From contig JABCZG010000016.1 in the NCBI GenBank assembly GCA_013289835.1, positions 1 through 64,000 of the forward strand: 64,000 nt of DNA, in the 5' to 3' direction. The notes beneath the pieces are model-generated. The model had not been told where the DNA came from, made no database searches, and saw nothing but the letters and a program-made list of their open reading frames with translations. The DNA comes from Acidobacteriota bacterium. GTDB lineage: Bacteria; Acidobacteriota; Terriglobia; Acidiferrales; UBA7541. Position 1 is the first letter of the stretch. Every line of letters begins with the position of its first letter. The position numbers and the translations under genes are program-made. Below are positions 16,921 through 25,385 of the stretch, piece after piece.

Positions 16921-17358
16921 ATGCTGGAAATTCTATTGGTCGAAGATAGTCCTGGCGACGTTCGGTTAACCATAGAAGCTTTCCGCGTTGCCAATCGTTC
17001 TGTACACATGAGCGTGGCAAGCGACGGAACGGAGGCTATAGCATTTCTGAGACGCGAGGGGAAGCACACCGTTGCTCCCCGCCCAAATCTTATTCTGCTG
17101 GACCTGAATCTACCAAGAATGGATGGCCGCGAGGTTCTGGCCAAAATCAAGGAGGATGCCGGGCTGAAAACGATTCCTACAGTTATCCTGACCACATCCA
17201 GAGCGCAGCAGGACATCACGAGAAGCTATCAACTGCAGGCGAACTGCTACCTATGTAAACCGGTTCAACTAGACGCGTTCGAGAATCTGGTGAAGAGCAT
17301 CAATGATTTCTGGCTAACGAAGGTCGAGTTGCCGGCGCGGTTTGCGCCAGCGCCGTGA
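16921..17358 (+). CDS. Stand-alone CheY-like response regulator (Rcp1-type)
   Basis: 145 residues, a single receiver domain with no output domain. It has the acidic pocket (VEDSPGD), the phospho-aspartate in LILLDLNLPRMDG, the threonine in VILTTS and the lysine in CYLCKPVQ. The spaced LVKSINDFWL tail is typical of Rcp1-type single-domain regulators that serve phytochrome-like or hybrid kinases. No kinase gene is near. The ribosome site (caggag) is good. It is a paralogue of the regulator at 17622. Confidence 0.92.
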   Translation: MLEILLVEDSPGDVRLTIEAFRVANRSVHMSVASDGTEAIAFLRREGKHTVAPRPNLILLDLNLPRMDGREVLAKIKEDAGLKTIPTVILTTSRAQQDITRSYQLQANCYLCKPVQLDAFENLVKSINDFWLTKVELPARFAPAP

Positions 17359-17621
17359 GAAGAAGGTAGGCGTCCCTCACAACTTCCAACAGCTGGGCGT
17401 GTGGGACCGGTTCGCCTAGTATCAGAGATTTGGTTGACTAGATAGCCGGATTCTCGTTCGCCGCCCTTGACTTCATCAGCCGACGCGTCACAATAAAAGT
17501 CCCTTCCGAAATCGTCCTTTGGCAGCCGATTGTCCTACTCAAACAATAGCCAAGCGCCCTATTTGCGCAATCAAGCGTTGAGGAACGCTTCGCTTTCGCT
17601 TGAAGCAACGGAGAGGAAATC

Positions 17622-18083
17622 ATGGAAACCAGCGGAGGAAATCTTAGACCCATCCGAGTTCTTTTGGTGGAAGACAGCCCTGGCGATGTGCGTCTGATGC
17701 AGGAAGCTTTCCGCGATGCCAGGCCGTCCATCTTTTTGCATGTAGCTCCCGATGGCATGGAGGCTATGGCTTTTCTGAGACGCGATGGAGACTACGCCCA
17801 GGCTCCTCGTCCAGACCTGATCTTGCTAGACCTAAACCTGCCGAAAATGGATGGACGGGAAGTGCTGGTTCGCATCAAGTCGGACAGTAGCCTGAAGACA
17901 ATCCCCACCGTCATCCTGAGCACTTCCGTGTCGGAGGATGATGTTGAGATAAGCTATCAGCACGGGGCGAATTGCTACTTCAGAAAGCCCGTAGAGTGGG
18001 ACGCGTTCGTCAGTCTGGTGAAGAGCATCAATGAGTTTTGGCTAACAAGAGTGAGATTGCCGCAGAATCGGAAAGGCGAATGA
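17622..18083 (+). CDS. Second stand-alone CheY-like response regulator (Rcp1-type)
   Basis: 153 residues, clearly homologous to its neighbour at 16921 (VEDSPGDVRL, LILLDLNLPKMDGREVL, NCYFRKPVEWDAF, LVKSINEFWLT). Phospho-site and switch residues are intact. The gagaggaaat site precedes ATG. The 263-bp gap before it suggests its own promoter rather than a shared transcript. Likely a tandem duplication followed by divergence; partner kinase unknown. Confidence 0.92.
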   Translation: METSGGNLRPIRVLLVEDSPGDVRLMQEAFRDARPSIFLHVAPDGMEAMAFLRRDGDYAQAPRPDLILLDLNLPKMDGREVLVRIKSDSSLKTIPTVILSTSVSEDDVEISYQHGANCYFRKPVEWDAFVSLVKSINEFWLTRVRLPQNRKGE

Positions 18084-18205
18084 TGCACCCGGTGGCTGAA
18101 AAACGCGGCAACCAGAAGCTGGCGCCGTACCCCGTTCCTCAGGCGTTTTCGGTGGGATACGCGCACACCCGCGCTAGAACGGGTGATGAGCACAATGGAT
18201 AAAAG

Positions 18206-20482
18206 TTACTGCAAGCGGAACTGGATGGTGACGGTGAGGTGCATGGAGACGGGTTTACCGTCGAGTGCAGCAGGCTGGTATTTCCACTGCTTCAGGGAGT
18301 CCATGGCGGCCTGATGGAGCAGCGTGGGACCGGAAACAATTTTCATGGTGGTCACGCGGCCATTGGCATCGATGAGCGCATCAATTTTCACGTCGCCGGA
18401 GATGTGCTGGTTTTTAGCGAGTTGCGGATAAACGGGCGCGACGCGCGAAAGTAGTTGCGCCTGGACCACGGCTCCTCCTACCGGGAGCGGCGCGGCGGGG
18501 GCGGCGGGCCCCTTGGAAGCGACGGCCAGGCCTGTGCCGAGCGATTCATCCGTGGATTCCGGCTGGTCCGCGCTCAAGGCTAGCCCGGGATCGGAGTCGG
18601 TGCTGTCCTGCGCACCCTGATGCTTCGTTACCGTGGGGGTCGCGAAGCGAACTTCCCCAAGAGCAGGCTTTTTGGGCGCCGCGGGCACTGGCTGAACTTC
18701 GGAGGCGGGCACTATTGTTGCGGCGTCTTTTTGTGAATTCTTTACGACTTGCTGATTGCGTCCCGCGACTGATGAAGCGTTTGCCGGCGCACTGGAAGAA
18801 TTCGAACCGGGATTGGTCAGCGAGAAAGCAGTTGATTGCGGCGCCGGGTTTGTTTGCGCCGGAGAAGCAGCTGAAGCCAGTTCGTCGACGTGCGGTTTCG
18901 CTTGCGCAGCTACTGCCGGAGCAGGAGCCTGAACTGCGTGAGTACTGGCCTGAGCCGCGCTTGAAGGCGAACTGATCGTTTGCCGGTTCATGAACCACCA
19001 GCCGCCGGCTACGACCAACAAAACCCCCGCAGCAATCGCTGCGAACAAAAGACCTTTGCCAGAACTCCCGGACGCAGGCTCGGGTTCGGGCGTGCTCTCA
19101 TCAATGGCAAGCCCACTGCCGAAGTTAGGCACTTGAAGTACAGAAACAGTTTCATCCTGGACGACGGGCTCGACTTCCGTCGCGGCTTCCTCATTCTTGG
19201 CCTTCTCCGCGAGACGCTTTGCTTTTTCTCGTTCAATCAGTTCCTGCGTGGAGACGGGCGCAGCCGCGTTGCGCGCGAGTGGCTCGAGCCACGATGGAAT
19301 CTTCAGTTCTTCCTCTTCGAGAGACGATTTCGAAAGCGGTGGAGCAAGCTTGGCCGGTTCCGCGGGCTTCACGGGCAGAGGCAACGGTTCCATCTTCGCA
19401 AATTCCAAAACTTTTGCGGCAACGTCAGCAACCGGTTGCTTGCCCAGGGGCGGAGTGACTGGCGCAGGCGGCGCGGACTTGGCTGCTTCCGGCTGCTCGA
19501 AAAGCAAAGTGGAGAGCTGCTCCTGGAGGCGCGCGGTGTGTTGTTTGAGCGCTTCGGTTTCCGGATCCGCGGCGGCCGGCACGTGTGCGACCGGAGGCGG
19601 CGGCGGAGCGAGAGGCTGGACTTCCGGCACGGAAGGCAGGCTTGTTGCGCTGAAGGTGGATGGAGTTCCGGTTGCTTTGGAAGGAGGCGCAAAAATGGAA
19701 GCCTTGGCCTCCGAGGTGCGCGGCAGATCGAATCCTGGGAATGGCGCGTCGAGCGGTTTCTCCGAAGCGGCTTCCATCGCAGCTTCTGGCCTGCTAAGAA
19801 CCGGCGAAGCGTGAACGAGGGGCGGCGCTGGGACGATGGGAGCCTGGACTACCGGTTCCTGGACCTTCAAGGGCGCCGGAGCAACGAATTTGGCTTCGGC
19901 AAGTTTGGGCTCGGGTGCTTTTGCTACGACCACGGGAGCGGGCGGCTTTGGCGCAACAACGCTCGGTATGGCTTTCACAGATGGAATCTCAAACTTAGGC
20001 TCAACCGGCCTTGGCGATACCGGAACGCCCCCAGAGGCTGCGGGGCTCGCGGGAACTGCTTGGGGAACCGCGGGACCGAGGCGGTCTCCCGGAAAACGCA
20101 TGCCCCAAAAACCCACGACCGGTTCGGTAAATTCCAGCTCGACGTAGCCGCTGACATTTCTATAATTTTTTGATTTGACGACCTGGCAGACCACTTCCTT
20201 CTTGGTTTTTTCGTTGGTGAGAAATAGCAATTGGCCTGGGGCGACAGAGGAAGCTAAGCGAATCACGCCGCCATTGCCGAAAATGAGCACGGTCGAAGTA
20301 GCCTCGGAGAAGGGCTCGCGCTTGTCGCTGCCTTCCACGGTGCGCGCACCGTTGACAGTGACGGGAACTTCCAGGGCCACGGGCTGCGGCTTATTCGCTG
20401 GTTCGGTGGTAGAGGCGCTGGTCGTGGGACGCGCGTCCAGAGTGGCAGTTAGGAGTTCGTTTTCTTTGGCGATAGGGGGCAT
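18206..20482 (-). CDS. Membrane protein with PilZ-like and TonB C-terminal domains
   Basis: 758 residues in four parts. Residues 40-130 form a beta-rich segment (TSTVLIFGNGGVIRL ... GYVELEFTEPVVGFWGMRFP) resembling PilZ. A long Pro/Ala/Val linker of about 350 residues follows. One membrane helix lies near 490-510 (GKGLLFAAIAAGVLLVVAGG). The C-terminal 80 residues are a TonB domain (SRVAPVYPQLAKNQHISGDV ... SLKQWKYQPAALDGKP). PilZ domains often bind cyclic di-GMP, but the RxxxR motif is not evident. Topology suggests a cytoplasmic N-terminus and periplasmic C-terminus. No ExbB/ExbD genes are adjacent. Confidence 0.72.
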   Translation of the reverse strand: MPPIAKENELLTATLDARPTTSASTTEPANKPQPVALEVPVTVNGARTVEGSDKREPFSEATSTVLIFGNGGVIRLASSVAPGQLLFLTNEKTKKEVVCQVVKSKNYRNVSGYVELEFTEPVVGFWGMRFPGDRLGPAVPQAVPASPAASGGVPVSPRPVEPKFEIPSVKAIPSVVAPKPPAPVVVAKAPEPKLAEAKFVAPAPLKVQEPVVQAPIVPAPPLVHASPVLSRPEAAMEAASEKPLDAPFPGFDLPRTSEAKASIFAPPSKATGTPSTFSATSLPSVPEVQPLAPPPPPVAHVPAAADPETEALKQHTARLQEQLSTLLFEQPEAAKSAPPAPVTPPLGKQPVADVAAKVLEFAKMEPLPLPVKPAEPAKLAPPLSKSSLEEEELKIPSWLEPLARNAAAPVSTQELIEREKAKRLAEKAKNEEAATEVEPVVQDETVSVLQVPNFGSGLAIDESTPEPEPASGSSGKGLLFAAIAAGVLLVVAGGWWFMNRQTISSPSSAAQASTHAVQAPAPAVAAQAKPHVDELASAASPAQTNPAPQSTAFSLTNPGSNSSSAPANASSVAGRNQQVVKNSQKDAATIVPASEVQPVPAAPKKPALGEVRFATPTVTKHQGAQDSTDSDPGLALSADQPESTDESLGTGLAVASKGPAAPAAPLPVGGAVVQAQLLSRVAPVYPQLAKNQHISGDVKIDALIDANGRVTTMKIVSGPTLLHQAAMDSLKQWKYQPAALDGKPVSMHLTVTIQFRLQ

Positions 20483-20640
20483 GGTTTGTTCACTCGCGAA
20501 GCAAGATTTTGGCGTCCGTCCCGTCGAGACGGGACTCCACGCGAACTTATATATGGTGTGCTTGCAGGGAGAGGAGCAACCATAGTACGCGCGTACTACG
20601 GTGGAACACCTGTTCGAACGGACAGGGCGAAAATTCGCGA

Positions 20641-21048
20641 TTATCGGTGGAGAGGAGGCTGGAAGCGCTCGTCGAGTTCCACTTGATAGCCGGTGACGAG
20701 CTTGTTTGTTTCGTTGGCCATGCCGATGACGGCCTGGAGCTCTTTAAACATGGCGTCGGTCATGCCTTTTGCGAAGGCGGAAGCAGTGTGGGAGGCGATG
20801 CAATAGTTGCAATTGTTGGTGACGCTGACGGCGATGTAGATCATTTCCTTGGTGAGAGAGTCGAGCGCGCCGGGAGCCATGATGTGCTTGATGCTTTCCC
20901 AAGTGCGGCGAAGCAAGGCGGGATCGTGTGCGATGGCTTTCCAGAAATTGTTGATGTAGTCGGTTTTGCGCGTGGCCATGATGTCGTCGTAGATGGCGCG
21001 CACGTCCGGGAGTGCGTCTTGGTATTCGATGAGACCGAAAGTGGACAT
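20641..21048 (-). CDS. AhpD/carboxymuconolactone-decarboxylase-like protein
   Basis: A 135-residue helical protein with the CMD/AhpD signature NNCNYCIASHTA, containing the CxxC redox pair and following His. AhpD-like members act as peroxidase partners or gamma-carboxymuconolactone decarboxylases; the CxxC favours a redox role. It follows yvcK on the same strand, 90 bp away. Confidence 0.87.
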   Translation of the reverse strand: MSTFGLIEYQDALPDVRAIYDDIMATRKTDYINNFWKAIAHDPALLRRTWESIKHIMAPGALDSLTKEMIYIAVSVTNNCNYCIASHTASAFAKGMTDAMFKELQAVIGMANETNKLVTGYQVELDERFQPPLHR

Positions 21049-21138
21049 AATTCACTCCGAAAAATGTTTTGTGGATCGCTGCGCACAAGTTTACAGGAAT
21101 CAGGCGGGGCGACCAGACCGTCTGCGGGGAGGACGAGC

Positions 21139-22164
21139 TTAACGATGGAGGAATTCTTCGAGGAGCAGGCGCGAGAGGCGGCGGGTGTTGTGGCGAAGGA
21201 CGCCGTGCTCTTCGAGGAGGTTATCGAGAATGACGCGGAAGCCGAGCTTTTGGAGCTCGGGAAGATCAATGGCCACGGGCTCGGCGCCTTGCGCGCGGTA
21301 GCGCCGAGCAACGTCCGGCGAGACCGGCTGACGATTGGCGACGACCCAATCAATGACGCGGTGTGGGACGTGTTTCTGGATGGCGCGGAGATGATCGGCG
21401 AGCGCGTAGCCGGAAGTTTCGCCGGGTTGGGTCATCAGATTGGCGATGTAGACGCGGGGCGCTTTGGACTTGGCGATGGCGTTGGCAATTTCCGGAATGA
21501 GCAGATTCGGAAGAATGCTGGTGTAGAGCGAGCCGGGGCCGAGAAGAATGAGGTCGGCTTGCTTGATGGCTTCGACGACCATGGGAACGGGGCGGACGCG
21601 GCGCGGCGAGAGAGTTAGCTTCTTAATCGGCGTGCGGCTGGCGGTGATGCGCGTTTCGCCGTGAACGATTCGGCCGTTTTCGAGTTCAGCGACGAGGTGC
21701 ACGTTCGAAAGCGTGGACGGGAAAATGCGGCCGCGGATGGCAAGCACTTTGCTGCTGACGCGAATGGCTTCGGTGAAATCACCGGTGACGTGGGTGAGCG
21801 CGGCGAGGAAAAGATTGCCGAAGTTGTGGCCGATCAGTCCTCGTCCGGCGTGGAAGCGATATTGGAAGAGACGGCCGAGGAGGGCTTCATCTTTCGAAAG
21901 CGCGACCATGCAATTGCGAATGTCGCCGGGAGGAAGAATACGATTTTCGCGGCGGAGGCGGCCTGAGCTTCCGCCGTCATCGGTGACGGTGACGATGGCG
22001 GCGAGATCGGCGATGGGGCGCTCGGCGGTGGTGTGTTCGTCGCTGCGGCGAATTACGTGTTCCTTGAGGCCACGGAGAAGGGTGGAAAGGCCGGTGCCGC
22101 CGCCGAGGGCTACGACCCGGAAACTGCGGGAAAAAATTTTCGGATTGGATTTGCTTTTCTTCAT
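21139..22164 (-). CDS. yvcK: YvcK/CofD-like gluconeogenesis factor
   Basis: 341 residues with VVALGGGTGLSTLLRGLKE at the start, TVTDDGGSSGRLR, LPPGDIRNCMVALS, and LGPGSLYTSILPNLL, all diagnostic for the YvcK branch of the CofD-like family. YvcK binds UDP-sugars and is needed for cell shape and growth on gluconeogenic carbon in Bacillus. In many bacteria it is near whiA or rapZ; here it is not. Confidence 0.93.
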   Translation of the reverse strand: MKKSKSNPKIFSRSFRVVALGGGTGLSTLLRGLKEHVIRRSDEHTTAERPIADLAAIVTVTDDGGSSGRLRRENRILPPGDIRNCMVALSKDEALLGRLFQYRFHAGRGLIGHNFGNLFLAALTHVTGDFTEAIRVSSKVLAIRGRIFPSTLSNVHLVAELENGRIVHGETRITASRTPIKKLTLSPRRVRPVPMVVEAIKQADLILLGPGSLYTSILPNLLIPEIANAIAKSKAPRVYIANLMTQPGETSGYALADHLRAIQKHVPHRVIDWVVANRQPVSPDVARRYRAQGAEPVAIDLPELQKLGFRVILDNLLEEHGVLRHNTRRLSRLLLEEFLHR

Positions 22165-22263
22165 GACGCTGTTTGCGATGGCAGAAGAGGCTTCGCTTTA
22201 ACGAAAAGAATTTAACACAGAGACCGCGGAGGACGCAGAGAACACAGAGATGAAATAAAAGCA

Positions 22264-22290
22264 CGGGTCTGAAGACCCGCCACTACAAAA
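22264..22290 (-). repeat. Inverted copy of the GTAGYGGCG palindromic repeat
   Basis: Read on the minus strand it is ttttgtagtggcgggtcttc followed by agacccg, so the core is a hairpin. It belongs to the family at 851-927 and 52901-52926. A tandem-like cacagaga/cacagag stretch lies just before it at 22215-22250. Confidence 0.55.
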
Positions 22291-22302
22291 GCCAGAAAAG
22301 AG

Positions 22303-22938
22303 TTAGCTGGCGAGGCCGTCTTTCTCCGGATAGAGCAACTCGGTGAAGCGCGGATCTTCCTGGAGGAAGGCAAAGTCTTCGTCGTTGCGGGCGTGATAGC
22401 GATTCTCGGGATGCAACTGGATGGCGACTTTCAGATTGGCGAGAGCGGAGTCGGCTTCGCCGGTGAGGCAATCGAGCGCGGCCAGGGCGTAGTGGATGTG
22501 GTCGGCTTTGGGCGCGGCTTTGCGGGCTTTGTCGAGACTTTCGCGGGCGTCGTCCCAGCGGCCGATGTTCATCATAGCCACGCCGCGTTGATAGTGCTCT
22601 TCGGCGGTGCGAGGATTTTGTTCCTGGGAAGGCTTCATGCGCTGCTCGGCGATTTTTACGTGCATGCGCGCGCGATCCGCGAGTTCTTTGCTGGGGCCTT
22701 CGAGAACTTTTTCGAGCTCTTGTTTGGCTCTGGCGAATTTTTGCTGATGGAAGAGCGCGAGGGCCTCGTCGTAAACTTTGAGCTGGGCCTGGACGCGCGG
22801 ATCGACCAGTTCGACACCACCACGTTGGGCAGGCGGAGCAGGAGGTAAAGCCTTCTTTTTGTGTGACTTAGACTGATTGCGCGCGGTGCCCTTGGAATGA
22901 CCCGACGAACTTGACGAGGGCTTATGCGCTTTTGCCAT
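22303..22938 (-). CDS. TPR protein
   Basis: 211 residues from ATG 22938 (MAKAHKPSSSSSGHSKG), chosen over an upstream start because the basic low-complexity N-terminus looks natural and the extension is unlike protein. TPR-like helical pairs occupy residues about 65-190 (EALALFHQQKFARAKQELEK, EEHYQRGVAMMNIGRWDDAR, HYALAALDCLTGEADSAL). TPRs mediate protein binding; no partner is suggested. No signal peptide, so cytoplasmic. Confidence 0.75.
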   Translation of the reverse strand: MAKAHKPSSSSSGHSKGTARNQSKSHKKKALPPAPPAQRGGVELVDPRVQAQLKVYDEALALFHQQKFARAKQELEKVLEGPSKELADRARMHVKIAEQRMKPSQEQNPRTAEEHYQRGVAMMNIGRWDDARESLDKARKAAPKADHIHYALAALDCLTGEADSALANLKVAIQLHPENRYHARNDEDFAFLQEDPRFTELLYPEKDGLAS

Positions 22939-23172
22939 GTGGCGAATGCTAACAGAGGCGGTTTCGCGCGTCAACGAGTGCGATGTGAGGCGACAAGGTA
23001 ATGGATGCGTTACCTCCCCGCGGCACACCGCGAAAATAAGGCGTGGAGTTCCGGGGGGATATCGCGGAAACTGTGTGTACGGTATCCAGCAGGTGACAGC
23101 CGGGGGACACGGACTGGCCTGCCTGCACCGCGTGTGCTATAAATTTGTGGCCGAACTCGGATTGACGACAAA

Positions 23173-23760
23173 GTGCCTTTCATCAATTTTCCTGCGCGCG
23201 AAATAAACTGCAAGCTGGTGTACTACGGTCCAGGTCTGGGCGGAAAAACCGCGAACCTGCAGTGGATCTACGACCATACGGGGCAGAATCAGAAGGGCAA
23301 GATGGTGTCCCTGGCGACGGAGACGGACCGCACGCTGTTTTTCGACTTCCTGCCGCTGGATTTAGGGACAGTGCGCGGGTTCAAGACGCGCTTTCACTTG
23401 TATACCGTGCCTGGACAGGTTTTTTACGAAGCCAGCCGCAAGCTGATCTTGAAGGGCGCGGATGGCGTGGTGTTCGTGGCGGATTCGCAGGAAGAGCGGC
23501 TGGACGCGAATTTCGAGACGATGGAAAACCTGATGGAGCATTTGAAAGAACACAATCTGAATTTCGCGACGATTCCATACGTGCTGATGCTGAACAAGCG
23601 GGACTTGCCGAATGCCATGTCCGTTGCTGATCTGACGAAGCATTTGCAGAAAAAAGGCGAGCCGGTTTTGGAAGGCGTGGCGATTCAGGGAGTGGGCGTG
23701 TTCGAAACGTTGAAAGAAGTTGCCAAGCTGGTGCTGGCGGAGTTGAAAAAGGGCGGGTAG
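23173..23760 (+). CDS. mglA: MglA-type Ras-like GTPase
   Basis: 195 residues from GTG 23173. It opens with [20 protein letters not shown], the conserved MglA start, and has P-loop [10 protein letters not shown], the [15 protein letters not shown] switch region, the VPGQ motif (in place of DxxG) and NKRDLP for guanine binding. In Myxococcus MglA sets polarity and drives gliding; in Acidobacteriota it may direct polarity of pili. No MglB roadblock partner is in the neighbourhood. Confidence 0.93.
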   Translation: MPFINFPAREINCKLVYYGPGLGGKTANLQWIYDHTGQNQKGKMVSLATETDRTLFFDFLPLDLGTVRGFKTRFHLYTVPGQVFYEASRKLILKGADGVVFVADSQEERLDANFETMENLMEHLKEHNLNFATIPYVLMLNKRDLPNAMSVADLTKHLQKKGEPVLEGVAIQGVGVFETLKEVAKLVLAELKKGG

Positions 23761-23832
23761 GGCTCTTCTTCGAAAACTTCAGTCTGCCCATTTATCTTTC
23801 TCGCCCCAAAATCCTGTGCCGCTCTAGCACTC

Positions 23833-24704
23833 TCAATACAAATGAAAAGTAACTTCAATGAGTACGCAGACTGGCACCGGTTTGCCGTCTTTAGTGGCGG
23901 GTTTAAATCTCCAATTGCGAATAGCCTTGATGGCCTGCACGTCCAAACCGTTCCCCGCGGGATCAAGTAAGCTGATGGAGGTTGCGCGTCCGTTCTCATC
24001 AACCACCACGTGGAACTTGCAACCTCCTTGATACTTCGCGCTGCGCGCCGCGTCTGTGTAACTTGGCTGTGGACAGTAAGCACAACTCGGCATTGTCGCG
24101 CCGGCCGCCTCATAAGCCTCGCGTGTTTGCCCTGAATCAGTAGTGGGCGAGCAAGCAACCACAACTGATGGGGGGGCGGCCAATCTGGGGGTTTTCCCAA
24201 CAAGGCGATAATTTGCTCGTTTTTGGGCAAATCCGTTTCAGTTTTCAGAAGCAGTTTGGAATCCTTGATACTCACGAGCTCGATCGAGAGTACGAATTTC
24301 TCTTCGCGTGGAGCGAGGGATCCGAAAACCGTTACGGTTGCGCCAGCCTCGCCGGACAGCCAGAACGCAATCTCTCGCTCTCTGAGATCGTCAGGCGATA
24401 ATCCCATGGCGCCTATGCGCTCTGACAATTGTGCGCGTGTTACGACATCATTGGGCGTCATTCTCTTCGTCAGTGCTGACGTAAGCTGATTAGCCAAGAT
24501 TTGGCCCAGGGCTGTAACCTTTTGGCCTGCCAGTGGAAAATCTATGACGACTACTTTTTGCTTCTTGGCCTTCTGGAGTTTTTGAACGATACGATCAGCA
24601 ACTTTGTCGAGCTCCGGTGTCTCCTGAGCGTGGCAGTTCAAGCAGAAAGGTAGAAGTGCCCAACTCAACGTTGTTAGGGCACGCATGGTTCTGCTCTTCC
24701 ACAT
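23833..24704 (-). pseudogene. Secreted protein with TonB C-terminal domain, frameshifted in a C7 tract
   Basis: The first frame starts at 24704 with a signal peptide (ALTTLSWALLPFCLNCHA) and a FlgO/CsgG-like segment (KQKVVVIDFPLAGQKVTALG ... FVLSIELVSIKDSKLL). It runs into a run of seven C on this strand (24170-24176) and then into unlike sequence. A second frame from that point to 23833 encodes a TonB C-terminal domain (YTDAARSAKYQGGCKFHVVV, IRNWRFKPATKDGKP). One extra C would join them into a single protein of about 290 residues. It is either a sequencing error, a real mutation, or a phase-variable tract. Confidence 0.75.
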
Positions 24705-24775
24705 TGGGGAACCTTACCACAATGGTTAATTGAACGAGAACAATGAGCTGGAGGCCCACCCTAGATTCTAGGATT

Positions 24776-25132
24776 CTAGGCGAAGTTGGCCAGGGCGGCG
24801 GATTCGGATTCGAAGGTGGGGATGGCTTCGACGAGGCGTGTAACGGTGAGGGCGTCGCGGACGCGGCCGGGGCCGCAGACGAGGCGCAGGACGCCGCCTT
24901 CGCGGGCGAGCTTGATGGAGATCCGCACCAGAGTGGAGATGCCGGAGCTGTCAATCTGCGGGATCCCGTTCAAGACTACGACCACGCGCTTCGCGCCCTT
25001 CTGAACGACGGATTGCAGGGCGTCGTGGAGCTGGTCGGCAGGCTCGCCGATGGTGAGGCGGCCATGGACGTCGAGAATGGACACGTCGCCGGAATCGCGG
25101 ACGTTGATCTCCATGGGCAGTCGTTCGGTCAT
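24776..25132 (-). CDS. STAS-domain anti-sigma factor antagonist
   Basis: 118 residues from ATG 25132 (MTERLPMEINVRDSGDVSIL). The STAS core is complete, with DVHGRLTIGEPADQL, VVVVLNGIPQIDSSGISTLV (serine of the phosphorylation site region) and LVCGPGRVRDALTVTRLVEA. Such proteins release sigma factors from serine-kinase anti-sigma factors by partner switching. No kinase or sigma factor gene is adjacent. The upstream extension of the frame is not protein-like. Confidence 0.9.
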   Translation of the reverse strand: MTERLPMEINVRDSGDVSILDVHGRLTIGEPADQLHDALQSVVQKGAKRVVVVLNGIPQIDSSGISTLVRISIKLAREGGVLRLVCGPGRVRDALTVTRLVEAIPTFESESAALANFA

Positions 25133-25385
25133 GTTCGAAGCAGGGACACTTTCTCCGGGAGCACGGATCCGACGTGCTTTTGGCCCGCGGTGCATTATAC
25201 GATGGCCGCGCCTCGGGGCAAGACCAGCCTCGCAGAATCCTATACCCATCACAAACGCTCCGAAGGCCTGCCCGAGCAATGTCTGGAGGCCCGCGTCGAG
25301 GCCAAAGGCGCATTCTGCTGATTGACAGAATGGCAGTTCGGATAGAAAGTAGGGGCAAGCGAGTGGCCCCAGAGACGGAGTTGCC

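Noticed and set aside
18980..20173. 397-codon open frame opposite the PilZ/TonB gene
   Set aside because: Shadow of the Pro/Ala-rich linker; arginine-rich, low-complexity product.
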